A stretch of 64,000 bases of DNA from Burkholderia seminalis DSM 23518 (GTDB lineage Bacteria > Pseudomonadota > Gammaproteobacteria > Burkholderiales > Burkholderiaceae). Below, piece by piece: positions 49,943 through 63,931 of this stretch. The stretch's first letter is position 1, and each line of letters starts with the position of its first letter. Made by a program: the position numbers and the translations under genes. Location: NCBI RefSeq assembly GCF_902832885.1, contig NZ_CADFDK010000019.1:42453-106452 (forward strand), in the 5' to 3' direction. Under the pieces are notes generated by a model that did no database searches, had not been told where the DNA came from, and worked only from the letters and a program-made list of their open reading frames with translations.

Positions 49943-50039
49943 CCTCTTTAGCCGCATTTGTAGTGAACCGCCGGGACGGAGACATCGTCAACGCCCGGCC
50001 GGTTCGCGCGCCCGCAATCGAGTCAGCAAATCGGCGCGC
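49943..50039 (-). ncRNA. SAM-II riboswitch upstream of metX
   Basis: Read on the minus strand, P1 is GCGCGCC (50033-50039) with GGCGCGC (50006-50012). The 20-nt loop between them starts GATTTG and ends ATTGCG, matching the SAM-II GAUUU and AUUGC elements. The conserved 3' part AAATGCGGCTAAAGAGG (49943-49959) forms the pseudoknot and carries the SD-like AAAGAGG. Between them sits an extra hairpin, AACCGGCCGGG (49994-50004) with CCCGGCGGTT (49966-49975), one G bulged. It should switch metX-metW off when SAM is plentiful. Confidence 0.85.
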
Positions 50040-50767
50040 TCCGACCTGCCGCCCGAGGAGCGACAGTCGGCAAAGTATAGCGGAAATTGCGCGGCGCGGA
50101 TTCCGGCACGCATGGCGCGGCGTGCCGCCGGGCGCCGGTCACTGCAGGATCAGCCGCAGATGCGCATCGGCCTGCTCGCCCGGCGGCTTGTGGAATCCGC
50201 CTTTCGCGAAGCGGTGCCAGCGGCCGATCACGTAGCTGACGAGCAGGCTCGCGCGGGCGGCGGGATCGTAGTCGGCCGGCAGCACGAAGGGCGTCGCGCC
50301 GTCGGGCGCCTGCGCCTCGGTGCGCGCGACGCGCAGGCATTGCTTGACGGTCGCCTCGATGCGGTCGAGCAGCTGGTTCACGCGCTCGGTCAGCCGCTCG
50401 TCCTCGCCGACCAGCGCCTCGCCGGTCAGCACGCGCGTCATCCCGGGGTTCTTCGCGGCGAAATTGAGCATCGTCAGCGCGATCGTTCGGGCCTGCAGCA
50501 CGCCGTTCGGTTCCTTCGCGACGATCTGGTTGACGAGCCCGAACAGCGCCTGCTCGATGAATTCGATCAGCCCTTCGTACATCTTCGCCTTGCTGGCGAA
50601 GTGCCGGTACAGCGCGGCTTCCGACACGTCGAGCCGGGCCGCGAGCGCGGCGGTCGTGATCTTCTCGGGTTTCGGCGCCTCGAGCATCGTCGCGAGCATC
50701 TGCAGGATCATGACGCGGCGCTCGCCCGGCTTGGGGCGCGGGCGCGAGGGGGTAGCCTGGCTTTCGG

Positions 50768-54485
<3,718 letters not shown>

Positions 54486-54498
54486 ACGGAGAAACCAC

Positions 54499-55041
54499 AT
54501 GAGCGAGAACAATTTCCTGGTGATCGACGACAACGAGGTGTTCGCGGGCACGCTCGCGCGCGGCCTCGAGCGGCGCGGTTACGCGGTCCAGCAGGCGCAC
54601 GACAAGGAGGCGGCGCTGCGGCTCGCCGCCGGCGGCAAGTTCCAGTTCATCACCGTCGACCTGCACCTGGGCGAGGATTCGGGCCTGAGCCTGATCGCGC
54701 CGCTGTGCGACCTGCAGCCCGACGCGCGGATCCTGGTGCTGACCGGCTACGCGAGCATCGCGACGGCCGTGCAGGCCGTGAAGGAAGGCGCCGACAACTA
54801 CCTCGCGAAGCCGGCGAACGTCGAGTCGATCCTGGCCGCGCTGCAGACCAACGCGACCGAGGTGCAGGCCGACGAGGCGCTCGAGAACCCGGTCGTGCTG
54901 TCGGTCGACCGGCTCGAATGGGAGCACATCCAGCGCGTGCTGGCCGAGAACAACAACAACATCTCGGCGACCGCACGCGCGCTGAACATGCACCGCCGAA
55001 CGCTGCAGCGCAAGCTCGCGAAAAAGCCGGTGCGCCAGTAA
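54499..55041 (+). CDS. regA: Response regulator RegA/PrrA-like
   Basis: A 180-residue receiver plus Fis-type HTH protein. The phospho-acceptor is Asp54 in TVDLHLGEDSG. The C-terminal helix NISATARALNMHRRTLQRKL is nearly the invariant RegA/PrrA/ActR recognition helix. It is the output for RegB, usually controlling respiration, carbon fixation or redox balance. A strong terminator follows 16 bp after its stop. Confidence 0.95.
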   Translation: MSENNFLVIDDNEVFAGTLARGLERRGYAVQQAHDKEAALRLAAGGKFQFITVDLHLGEDSGLSLIAPLCDLQPDARILVLTGYASIATAVQAVKEGADNYLAKPANVESILAALQTNATEVQADEALENPVVLSVDRLEWEHIQRVLAENNNNISATARALNMHRRTLQRKLAKKPVRQ

Positions 55042-55057
55042 GCGGGCGCACCAACGA

Positions 55058-55086
55058 AAACGGGCGGCCCGCCGGGCCGCCCGTTT
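55058..55086. terminator. Bidirectional terminator between regA and hslU
   Basis: AAACGGGCGGCCC (55058-55070) pairs with GGGCCGCCCGTTT (55074-55086), a 13-bp stem with a 3-nt loop between convergent genes. Confidence 0.8.
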
Positions 55087-55106
55087 CGTATCCGGTGCCG
55101 CGCGCG

Positions 55107-56450
55107 TTACAACACGTAGCGCGACAGGTCCTCGTCCTGCGACACTTCGCCGAGTGCGCGATCGACATACTTCGCGTCGATCGTCACGCGCTCGCCGGCG
55201 TGGTTGCCGGCCGAGAACGACACTTCCTCGAGCAGCTTCTCGATCACCGTGTACAGCCGGCGCGCGCCGATGTTCTCGGTCTTCTCGTTGACCGCGAACG
55301 CGATCTCCGCGAGGCGGCGAATGCCGTCTTCGGCGAATTCGAGCTGCACGTCCTCGGTCGCGAGCAGCGCCTGATACTGCTTGACGAGGCTCGCGTCGGT
55401 GGCGACGAGGATCGCTTCGAAGTCGTTCACCGACAGCGAGTCGAGCTCGACGCGGATCGGGAAGCGGCCTTGCAGTTCGGGGATCAGGTCGCTCGGCTTC
55501 GCGAGGTGGAACGCGCCGCTCGCGATGAACAGGATGTGATCGGTCTTCACCATCCCGTACTTCGTGTTGACCGTCGTGCCTTCGACGAGCGGCAGCAGGT
55601 CGCGCTGCACGCCCTGGCGCGACACTTCGCCGCCGCTGCCTTCGTTGTTGCGCGACGTGATCTTGTCGATCTCGTCGAGGAACACGATGCCGTTCTGCTC
55701 GACGTTCTGCACGGCCTTCGTCTTCACTTCCTCTTCGTTCAGCATCTTCGCCGCTTCCTCGTCGGTCAGCAGCTTCAGCGCTTCCTTGATCTTCACCTTG
55801 CGGCGCTGCTTCTTGCCGCTGCCGAGGTTGGAGAACATCGAGCGGATCTGCTCGGTCATCTCTTCCATGCCCGGCGGCGCCATGATGTCCATGCCGGCCG
55901 ACGGCTGCTCGAGGTCGAGCTCGACTTCCTTGTCGTCGAGCTGGCCTTCGCGCAGGCGCTTGCGGAAGGTCTGGCGCGTCGCGTTGTTGTCGTCGTTCGC
56001 GTGTTCGGCATTGCCGCCGAAGCCCACCGCGCGCGGCTGCGGCAGCAGGATGTCGAGGATGCGGTCTTCCGCCTGGTCGGTCGCCTTGCTGCGCACCTTG
56101 CGCATCTCGGTCTCACGCGTCTGCTTGACGGAGATCTCGATCAGGTCGCGCACGATGCTGTCGACGTCGCGGCCGACGTAGCCGACTTCGGTGAACTTGG
56201 TCGCTTCGATCTTGATGAACGGCGCATCGGCGAGCTTCGCGAGGCGGCGCGCGATTTCGGTCTTGCCGACGCCCGTCGGCCCGATCATCAGGATGTTCTT
56301 CGGCGTGATTTCCTGGCGCAGCGGATCGGCCACCTGCTGGCGGCGCCAGCGGTTGCGCAGCGCAACCGCGACGGCCTTCTTCGCCTTCGCCTGGCCGATG
56401 ATGTGCTTGTCGAGTTCCGAGACGATCTCGGCAGGGGTCATGGTGCTCAT
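55107..56450 (-). CDS. hslU: ATPase subunit HslU of the HslUV protease
   Basis: A 447-residue AAA+ unfoldase. Walker A is GPTGVGKTE, Walker B is [11 protein letters not shown], and the sensor region [12 protein letters not shown] and C-terminal YVL tail (which docks into HslV) are present. The family I domain lies at about 110-240. It starts 10 bp after hslV in the usual operon. Confidence 0.96.
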   Translation of the reverse strand: MSTMTPAEIVSELDKHIIGQAKAKKAVAVALRNRWRRQQVADPLRQEITPKNILMIGPTGVGKTEIARRLAKLADAPFIKIEATKFTEVGYVGRDVDSIVRDLIEISVKQTRETEMRKVRSKATDQAEDRILDILLPQPRAVGFGGNAEHANDDNNATRQTFRKRLREGQLDDKEVELDLEQPSAGMDIMAPPGMEEMTEQIRSMFSNLGSGKKQRRKVKIKEALKLLTDEEAAKMLNEEEVKTKAVQNVEQNGIVFLDEIDKITSRNNEGSGGEVSRQGVQRDLLPLVEGTTVNTKYGMVKTDHILFIASGAFHLAKPSDLIPELQGRFPIRVELDSLSVNDFEAILVATDASLVKQYQALLATEDVQLEFAEDGIRRLAEIAFAVNEKTENIGARRLYTVIEKLLEEVSFSAGNHAGERVTIDAKYVDRALGEVSQDEDLSRYVL

Positions 56451-56460
56451 GGTGCGGTCC

Positions 56461-56997
56461 TTACTCGATCGTTTCGATGATGCGGTTGTGGTTCGTGTAG
56501 ATGCACATGTCGCCGGCGATCCCGAGCGACTTCTCGACGATCTCGCGCGGCGACAGCTCGGTGTTCTCGACGAGCGCACGGGCCGCGGCCTGCGCGTAGG
56601 CACCGCCCGAGCCGATCGCGCAGATGCCGCCTTCGGGGTCGAGCACGTCGCCGTTGCCGGTGATCACGAGCGTGGTGGTGGCGTCGGCCGTGATCAGCAT
56701 CGCCTCGAGGCGGCGCAGCATCCGGTCGGTGCGCCAGTCCTTCGCGAGTTCGACGGCCGCACGGGTCAGGTTGCCCTGGTGCTTCTCGAGCTTCGCCTCG
56801 AAGCGGTCGAGCAGCGAGAACGCATCGGCGGTGCCGCCCGCGAATCCGACCAGAACCTGGTTGTTGTAGATCCGCCGCACTTTCCGCGCGCCACCCTTCA
56901 TGACGATGTTGCCGAGGGTTACCTGGCCGTCGCCGCCGAGCGCGACCTTGTCGCCGCGCCGGACCGAAACGATGGTCGTGCCGTGAAATTGCTCCAT
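56461..56997 (-). CDS. hslV: Peptidase subunit HslV
   Basis: A 178-residue proteasome-like threonine protease. The sequence begins MEQFHG before [18 protein letters not shown], so the N-terminal Thr nucleophile must be exposed by removing six residues, not just Met as in E. coli. [14 protein letters not shown] is conserved. It forms the inner ring of HslUV with the next gene. Confidence 0.95.
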
Positions 56998-57171
56998 CTG
57001 CGTTCCTTGAGAAAAACGGGGAAGAGTCGGGCGGCGCGACGCGCCGCCGCGTGAATCCGCAGTGCGCCGGGGAGCGGCCCGGCGCGCGTCCGTTTCATTT
57101 TAGGGCGGGCACCGGGATATCAAGAGGCGGGGGGCAAATCGGCACACCGGGAAGCGGTGCCGGAAAAACAA

Positions 57172-57197
57172 AAAGCGCGCGGCAGGCCGCGCGCTTT
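57172..57197. terminator. Terminator of dksA
   Basis: AAAGCGCGCGG (57172-57182) pairs with CCGCGCGCTTT (57187-57197), an 11-bp stem with loop CAGG. It has an A run on the plus-strand 5' side that becomes a U run for the minus-strand dksA transcript. Confidence 0.8.
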
Positions 57198-57232
57198 CGG
57201 GAAGCAGCGTGTCTGAGCGGAACGCCGCTCGA

Positions 57233-57649
57233 TCAGTCGCCGAACAGCTTCTGGCGCAACTCGCGGCGCTCCTGCGCCTCGAGCGACAGCGTGGCGGTCG
57301 GACGGGCGAGCAGCCGCGGAATGCCGATCGGCTCGCCGGTCTCCTCGCACCAGCCGTAATCGCCGGAATCGATGCGGGCGAGCGACTGCTGAACCTTCTT
57401 GAGGAGCTTGCGTTCGCGATCGCGCGTACGCAGCTCGAGCGCGTGCTCTTCCTCGATCGTCGCGCGATCGGCGGGATCGGGGACGATCACCGTTTCGCGC
57501 AGGTTCTCGGTCGTCTGGCCTGCATTCTTGAGGATGTCCGCCTGCAACTGTTCGAGCCGATTTTTGAAGAAGGCGAGCTGATCCTCATTCATGTAATCCT
57601 TGTCGCTCATCTTCAGGATTTCGGCTTCGGTCAAGAGTTTCTTCGTCAT
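57233..57649 (-). CDS. dksA: RNA polymerase-binding factor DksA (zinc-finger residues lost)
   Basis: A 138-residue DksA with the coiled-coil tip DPADRA (Asp58, Asp61) needed to act in the RNA polymerase secondary channel with ppGpp. The C4 zinc finger is degenerate: positions that are normally four Cys read Cys101, Thr104, Ser122 and Ala125, with the spacing x2-x17-x2 kept. It therefore should fold without zinc, like the zinc-independent DksA2 proteins. The rest of the fold (GIPRLLARPTA) is well conserved. Confidence 0.93.
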   Translation of the reverse strand: MTKKLLTEAEILKMSDKDYMNEDQLAFFKNRLEQLQADILKNAGQTTENLRETVIVPDPADRATIEEEHALELRTRDRERKLLKKVQQSLARIDSGDYGWCEETGEPIGIPRLLARPTATLSLEAQERRELRQKLFGD

Positions 57650-58145
57650 CTGCTTGCTTCTTCAATGTGCGGCAAATCAAGAGATATTGCCTGCACTTTG
57701 GGATTACCCGCAACCGCGTTTGCATTCATTTGCGATTTGCCGCCGCGGGGCCGAAAGCCTCTGGAAAACCGGTTCTCAAATACCAGGATAGGCCTGGCGC
57801 GGAGTTGCGCGCGCTGCGAACCGGTGTGCTGCGCGGCACATCGCATCGGCCGCGGCCGGGAGGCGGATTGGCGATCCGGCGCGGTTGCGATGCCCGGAAA
57901 ACTGGTTCAGCAAGAACCGGGCCTGTTTGTTGCCGTACTCCAGCGGGCACGTATTGTAACTGAATCGCAAGCGGGCGCCGTATCGGGTCGATCCCCGTCG
58001 GCTGCGCCAATATCTAGAAAATATAACGCGCAAATCGCGAAAAAGCGATGACGGCGAAACCCTGCCCGGAAAGTGCGCCGCGCGGGCGCCTCGGCCGCCG
58101 GGAAAGGCGGCCGGGCGACACCGTGCGCGGCGGTGCCCGCGCGTG
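57650..58145. other. Intergenic region between dksA and the COG0523 gene
   Basis: These 496 bp hold no gene I can support. The end next to dksA must carry its promoter; TTGCGG with CAATAT about 18 bp later (minus strand, near 57685-57715) is a weak match. At the other end CGGCCGCC (58092-58099)/GGCGGCCG (58106-58113) is a hairpin that may end the COG0523 transcript, though it lacks a T run. No Zur-like box was seen. Confidence 0.45.
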
Positions 58146-59225
<1,080 letters not shown>

Positions 59226-59422
59226 GTCGGTCGCCTGTGGTTCGTGAATCGGGGTCAAAACCAGGATGTGCGTCGCGCCCTCGCGCTGCGAGCCGGGGCG
59301 CACAACCATCCATTGAAACATACCTGTCAAGCCCGCGCCCGTCGTCCGGACGACAGGGGCGAGCGCTGGTCCGCCAGGCGCGGAGGGCCGGCGGACGCGG
59401 GTGTGCGTCTAGATCGGGGCGA

Positions 59423-60637
59423 TCAGACGATTTGCAACAGCAGGCCCTTCAGATATTCGCCTTCCGGGAACGCGGCGAGCAGCGGGTGGTCGACGCCCGC
59501 GCCGAGCCGCTTCAGGATGCGCGCGTCGACCTTCGCGTCGGCGGCCGCGCCCGCGACGATCTTCTGGAACAGGTCCATGTCGATCGCGCCCGAGCACGAG
59601 TACGTGAACAGCAGGCCGCCCGGACGCAGCAGCTTGAAGCCGCTCAGGTTGATGTCCTTGTACGCGCGCGCCGCGCGATCGACGCTGTCGCGGGTCGGCG
59701 CGAACTTCGGCGGATCGAGCACGATCAGGTCGAAACGCTCGCCTTCGTCGACGAGGCGGCGCAACGTCTTGAACGCGTCGGCGTCGAGCCAGGTCGCGCG
59801 TTCGGCGTCGAAGCCGTTGGCGACGACGTTCTGCTGCGCGAGCGCGAGCGCATCGCCCGACGAGTCGATCGACACGACGCGCGTCGCGCCGCCCTTGAGC
59901 GCCGCGAGCGAGAAGCCGCCCGTGTAGCAGAAGCAGTTCAGCACGTCGCGGCCGGCCGCGTACTGCGCGACGAGCGCGCGGTTGTCGCGCTGGTCGACGT
60001 AGAAGCCCGTCTTGTGGCCGTTCGGCACGTCGACGTGATAGCGCACGCCGTTTTCGTTCGAGATCAGCGTCGCGGGCGGCGCATCGCCGGCCAGCACGCC
60101 GGTCGTCTGCTCGAGCCCTTCCTTGTCGCGGATCGACACGTCCGAGCGCTCGTACACGTTCGGGCAACCCGTCGCGCCGGTGAGCGCCGCGACGATCGCG
60201 TCCTTCCACGCTTCGACGCCGGCCGCCATGAACTGGCAGACGAGCTGGCCGCGCGGCGCGGCGCCGGCTTCGGCGGTGTCCGCGACGTAGTAGTCGACGA
60301 TCAGCCCCGGCAGCCCGTCGGCCTCGCCGAACACGAGCCGCACCGCGCCGGTGCCCGACACCATCGTCGTGCGGTGCGCGACCGCGCGCTGCACGCGGCG
60401 CTTGAAGAAGGCGTGGTCGATCGGCTCGTGCTCGTCGAAGCTCCACACGCGCACGCGGATCTGCGACTGCGGGCTGTACGCGCCGCGCGCGAGGAAGCGG
60501 CCGTCGTGCGCGCGCACGAGCACGGTCGCGCCGGGCGCGGGCTTGCCGTCGACGCGGTCGATCGCATTCGCATAGATCCACGGATGGCGGCGCAGCAGCG
60601 ATTTTTCCTTGGACGGCTTGAGGGTGACGGTTTGCAT
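59423..60637 (-). CDS. rlmI: 23S rRNA (cytosine-1962-C5)-methyltransferase RlmI-like
   Basis: A 404-residue methyltransferase with an N-terminal PUA domain (about 1-75, HPWIYANAIDRVDGKPAPG), an EEHUD-like middle part and a C-terminal Rossmann domain. Motifs are LNCFCYTGGFSLAAL (SAM), LDPPKFAP and FTYSCSGAI. The gene follows xerC on the same strand with a 76-bp gap. RlmI is the best match, but other COG1092 members have different targets. Confidence 0.85.
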   Translation of the reverse strand: MQTVTLKPSKEKSLLRRHPWIYANAIDRVDGKPAPGATVLVRAHDGRFLARGAYSPQSQIRVRVWSFDEHEPIDHAFFKRRVQRAVAHRTTMVSGTGAVRLVFGEADGLPGLIVDYYVADTAEAGAAPRGQLVCQFMAAGVEAWKDAIVAALTGATGCPNVYERSDVSIRDKEGLEQTTGVLAGDAPPATLISNENGVRYHVDVPNGHKTGFYVDQRDNRALVAQYAAGRDVLNCFCYTGGFSLAALKGGATRVVSIDSSGDALALAQQNVVANGFDAERATWLDADAFKTLRRLVDEGERFDLIVLDPPKFAPTRDSVDRAARAYKDINLSGFKLLRPGGLLFTYSCSGAIDMDLFQKIVAGAAADAKVDARILKRLGAGVDHPLLAAFPEGEYLKGLLLQIV

Positions 60638-60713
60638 GATGAGATCGAAATGGGCCGCGACGGAAGCCGACCGTTATCGGTCGCCGTGCGCGGCGGGTAG
60701 CACGGGAAGGGCG

Positions 60714-61634
60714 TCAGTCGCGCTTCTTCGCGCGCGGATGCGCGCTGTCGTAAATCTTCGCGAGATGCTGGAAGTCGAGCGACGTATAGACCTGCGTCGC
60801 GGCAACGCTCGCGTGGCCGAGCAGTTCCTGCACCGCGCGCAGGTCGCCGCTCGACTGCAGCACGTGCGTCGCGAACGAGTGGCGCAGCACGTGCGGATGG
60901 ACGTTGGCCGGGATGCCCGCGGCGAGCGCCGCGCGCTTCACGCGCTCGCGCACGACGCCCGGCGACATCCGGTTGCCGCGCACGGACACGAACAGCGGAT
61001 GCGGGTCGTGCCTGACGAATTCGCCGCGCACCGCGAGCCACGCGTTCAGCGCGTCGATCGCCTTGCGGCCGACCGGCACCTTGCGTTCCTTGTTGCCCTT
61101 GCCGCGCACGGTGACTTCGGCTTCGGCGAGATCGAGCCAGCCGGTCGAACGGTAGCCGTCGGCCTGTGTATACATCACGTCGAGCCCGATCAGTTCGGCG
61201 AGGCGCAGCCCCGACGAATAGAACAGTTCGAGGATCGCGTGATCGCGGATGCCTTCGGTCGTGCCGGCGAGCGGCGCGTCCATCAGCGCGGACGCGTCGT
61301 CGACCGACAGCGCCTTCGGCAAGGTCTTCGGGCGTTTCGGCGCGCGTACCGCGGCAACCGGATTCGCGGGCATCTCGACGCGCTGCGCGAGCCAGCGGTA
61401 GAACGCGCGCCAGGCGGACAGCCGGTGCGAGATCGACCGCGCGGACAGCCCGCCCGCATGCGCGCGCGCGACCGCGCCGCGCATGTCGGCGGCCGTCAGC
61501 GCGTCGAGCGGCCGGCCGGCCGCGAGCTTCTTCAGTTCGTCGAGTTCGTGCGTGTACGCGCGCAGCGTGTGTTCCGACAGCTGCCTGACGTGTTTCAGGT
61601 TCGACAGGTAGGCGGCGATCGGGTCGTCGGTCAT
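60714..61634 (-). CDS. xerC: Tyrosine recombinase XerC
   Basis: A 306-residue site-specific recombinase that resolves chromosome dimers at dif with XerD. The catalytic residues are Arg144 (SGLRLAEL), Lys179 (RGKGNKER), His248 and Arg251 (HPHVLRHSF), His274 (LLGHASV) and Tyr283 (QVYTSL). A short insert (about 153-166) follows the Arg helix. Its place after dapF and DUF484 is the classic chromosomal xerC context, so it is not a mobile-element integrase. Confidence 0.93.
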   Translation of the reverse strand: MTDDPIAAYLSNLKHVRQLSEHTLRAYTHELDELKKLAAGRPLDALTAADMRGAVARAHAGGLSARSISHRLSAWRAFYRWLAQRVEMPANPVAAVRAPKRPKTLPKALSVDDASALMDAPLAGTTEGIRDHAILELFYSSGLRLAELIGLDVMYTQADGYRSTGWLDLAEAEVTVRGKGNKERKVPVGRKAIDALNAWLAVRGEFVRHDPHPLFVSVRGNRMSPGVVRERVKRAALAAGIPANVHPHVLRHSFATHVLQSSGDLRAVQELLGHASVAATQVYTSLDFQHLAKIYDSAHPRAKKRD

Positions 61635-61647
61635 CGCGGGCGGCGGA

Positions 61648-62373
61648 TCAGTGCGGCAGCAGGCGCGTGAGCGCGGCGCTCGCGAGCGTCGCGATCTGCG
61701 CGAGGAAGTCGGTGGCCATCCCGTCGTGGAAGCGGCGCGGATCGGGCGAGCCGAGCACGAGCAGGCCGAACGCGGGCGCATCGGTGCCGGCGAGCGGCGT
61801 GCGCAGCGCGAGCAGCGCGACCGAGGTGGCCGCGCCGTCGCCGGCCGGCGCGGCTTCGGCGCCTTCCGCTGCATGCGCGGCCGGCGCGGCGACCGCGGGC
61901 GCGAGCCACTGCGCCGCTTCGAAGCCCGTGTTCGCGCCGCAGTACGGCGTCGACAGCCCGTTCGTGAACAGGCGCACTTCCTCGCCGACCTGGCGGGCGA
62001 AGTCGGCCTGCGCGTAGGTGTCGGCGACGTCCCACACGCGCAGCGCCGTCTGCGGCACGTCGAACACGTCGGCGATGCCGTCGGCGATCGTGCGCGGCAG
62101 CGCGTACGGATCGCGTTCCGCGATCACGCGCGCGGTCCAGCGGCTGAACTTCGCGGACAGGCTGTCGTTCTCGTGGCCGTAGCGCACGAGTTCGGCCAGC
62201 CGGCGCTCGAGATGCTTGTTCTTGTCGCGCAGCATCTCCATCTGCCGCTCCTGCAGCGAGATCGCGGCCTTGCCGTGCGGGTTCGCGAGACGGATCGTCG
62301 CGAGCAGTTCGGCGTGCTGCGCGAAGAATTCGGGATTGGCGAGCAGGTAGTCGGCGACTTCGCGATCGTTCAT
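61648..62373 (-). CDS. DUF484 family protein
   Basis: A 241-residue cytoplasmic protein with a short N-terminal coiled coil (about 40-75, KAAISLQERQMEMLRDKNK) and a GAF-like domain (about 85-235). An Ala-rich loop interrupts it near 165-190. DUF484 genes sit between dapF and xerC in many proteobacteria, as here (13 bp before xerC, 37 bp after dapF). The biochemical function is unknown. The ATG at 62373 gives the family start MNDREVADYLL. Confidence 0.85.
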   Translation of the reverse strand: MNDREVADYLLANPEFFAQHAELLATIRLANPHGKAAISLQERQMEMLRDKNKHLERRLAELVRYGHENDSLSAKFSRWTARVIAERDPYALPRTIADGIADVFDVPQTALRVWDVADTYAQADFARQVGEEVRLFTNGLSTPYCGANTGFEAAQWLAPAVAAPAAHAAEGAEAAPAGDGAATSVALLALRTPLAGTDAPAFGLLVLGSPDPRRFHDGMATDFLAQIATLASAALTRLLPH

Positions 62374-62410
62374 GTGGCTGGCGCGTTCAGTTATCAAGGA
62401 CGTTGCAGGG

Positions 62411-63280
62411 TCAGGCGTTCAGGTCGATTTCGCCTTCGAACACGGTCGCGGCGGGGCCGGCCATCATCAGCGCGGCGGCTTCGTCGCGCGCGCCGTCCCA
62501 GCCGATCGTCAGCGTGCCGCCGTGCGTGTGCACGGTCACGGGCGAATCGAGCAGGCCGCGCCGGATGCCGGCCGCGACCGCCGCGCACGCACCGGTGCCG
62601 CACGCGAGCGTCTCGCCCGCGCCGCGTTCGTACACGCGCAGCTTCACTTCGTTGCGCGACACGATCTGCATGAAGCCGGCGTTCACGCGCTGCGGGAAAC
62701 GGGCATGGCGTTCGATCAGCGGGCCTTCTTCCAGCACCGGATACGCGTCGGTATCGTCGACGACCTGCACCGCGTGCGGATTGCCCATCGACACCGTCGA
62801 GATCCAGCGCGTCGCACCGCCGACGTCGAGCGGCCACAGCGTGTCGCGGCCTTCGCGGCGGCCGTCGAGGCCCGCTGCATCGAACGGCACCTGCGCCGGC
62901 GCGAACACGGGCGCACCCATGTCGACGACGACTTCGCCGTTGTCCTGCAGCGTCAGCGTGATCAGGCCCTTCATGACCTGCACGCGCACGCTGCGCTTGT
63001 CGGTCAGGCCGCGGTCGCTGACGAACTTCACGAAGCAGCGCGCGCCGTTGCCGCAGTGTTCGACTTCGCCGCCGTCGCAATTGAAGATCCGGTACTTGAA
63101 ATCCGCGCCGTCGGCGGTCGGTTTCTCGACCAGCAGCAACTGGTCGGCGCCGATGCCGAAATGACGGTTGGCGAGTGCGCGCACCTGCGCGTCGGTGAGC
63201 GGCGGCAACGCGCGCGAATAGCCGTCGAGCACGACGAAGTCGTTGCCCGCGCCGTGCATCTTGGTGAACGAGAGTTTCAC
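62411..63280 (-). CDS. dapF: Diaminopimelate epimerase
   Basis: A 289-residue cofactor-free racemase converting LL- to meso-diaminopimelate for lysine and peptidoglycan. The catalytic pair is Cys76 in EHCGNGARC and Cys228 in LACGTGACA. It starts with GTG at 63280, giving [15 protein letters not shown] loop insert at about 140-158 is longer than in E. coli. It heads dapF-DUF484-xerC-rlmI. Confidence 0.95.
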   Translation of the reverse strand: MKLSFTKMHGAGNDFVVLDGYSRALPPLTDAQVRALANRHFGIGADQLLLVEKPTADGADFKYRIFNCDGGEVEHCGNGARCFVKFVSDRGLTDKRSVRVQVMKGLITLTLQDNGEVVVDMGAPVFAPAQVPFDAAGLDGRREGRDTLWPLDVGGATRWISTVSMGNPHAVQVVDDTDAYPVLEEGPLIERHARFPQRVNAGFMQIVSRNEVKLRVYERGAGETLACGTGACAAVAAGIRRGLLDSPVTVHTHGGTLTIGWDGARDEAAALMMAGPAATVFEGEIDLNA

Positions 63281-63582
63281 TGGGTCCGGAATTCCATGAC
63301 GAACAAGGCGGTCGGCACGGCATGAACGGCCGGCGGCCAGGCCGGGCGGTGTCGTTCGTCGTGCAGATCTCAACCGCAAATGATACATGCAGCCGACTGG
63401 GGCGTCCCGCGCGGGGGCGGCGCTTCGCGTCGCGCCGGCGGGCGGTATCGGTCGATCGGTCGACTGGTCGGGCAGGTGACGGGCCGGCAAATTGTCGGGA
63501 TACGGCGGGCGCCGTCGCGGCGAAAGCGGCGCTGGCGATGCGTGCCCGCCGCGCGGCGAAGGTACGGCGCGATCAGGACGCG
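63281..63582. other. Intergenic region upstream of dapF
   Basis: About 300 bp without a convincing gene. Open frames here have no recognisable domain. It must contain the dapF promoter, but I could not pick one. The right end merges into the higB remnant. Confidence 0.4.
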
Positions 63583-63699
63583 CGTTTTCGTACCGGTCAA
63601 ATCGGATATTCGGCGGTCAGCGTCAACGGCAGCTGGCGGCTGACGTTCCGGTTCGAAGGCGCCGATGCCGTGCTGGTCAACGACCAGGACCATCACTGA
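63583..63699 (+). pseudogene. HigB/RelE-type toxin remnant (C-terminal part only)
   Basis: The frame ending at 63699 reads [19 protein letters not shown] then ADAVLVNDQDHH, the C-terminal third of a HigB-type toxin (usual ending like NWRLTFRF...DYH). Upstream in the same frame the sequence does not resemble the N-terminal half, so the gene appears truncated. It sits 13 bp before a higA-like antitoxin frame, the normal higBA order. Confidence 0.7.
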
Positions 63700-63712
63700 G
63701 GTGATTCAAGCC

Positions 63713-63912
63713 ATGACCCGCATCTTCAATCCGCCCCATCCGGGCGAAACGCTGCGTGACGACGTGCTGCCGGCGCTGGGCCTGAGCGTCACCGAGGCCG
63801 CGTCGCAGCTGGGTGTGACGCGAGCCGCACTGTCGCGCATCCTGCACGGCCATGCGGGCATCTCGCCGAGCCACGCTGCGTCTCGAAGCGTGGCTCGGCG
63901 AGGACGGCGGGG
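63713..63912 (+). pseudogene. HigA-type antitoxin gene, frameshifted and cut by an insertion
   Basis: From ATG 63713 the frame gives RIFNPPHPGETLRDDVLPAL and an XRE-type HTH, ASQLGVTRAALSRILHGHAG, then ISPS. At about 63868 the family continuation LRLEAWLGEDGG is found in another frame, so a small indel has broken the gene. About 10-20 bp later similarity stops where an insertion sequence end begins. The antitoxin is unlikely to be functional. Confidence 0.75.
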
Positions 63913-63931
63913 GGTGCCCCTATGTGTTTCG

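Noticed and set aside
57650-58145. A small RNA or zinc-regulated promoter in the 496-bp gap beside dksA
   Set aside because: No promoter-terminator pair and no Zur-like palindrome could be identified by eye.
60714-61634. Tyrosine recombinase as a sign of an integrated element
   Set aside because: Its dapF-DUF484-xerC context and motifs are those of the housekeeping XerC.
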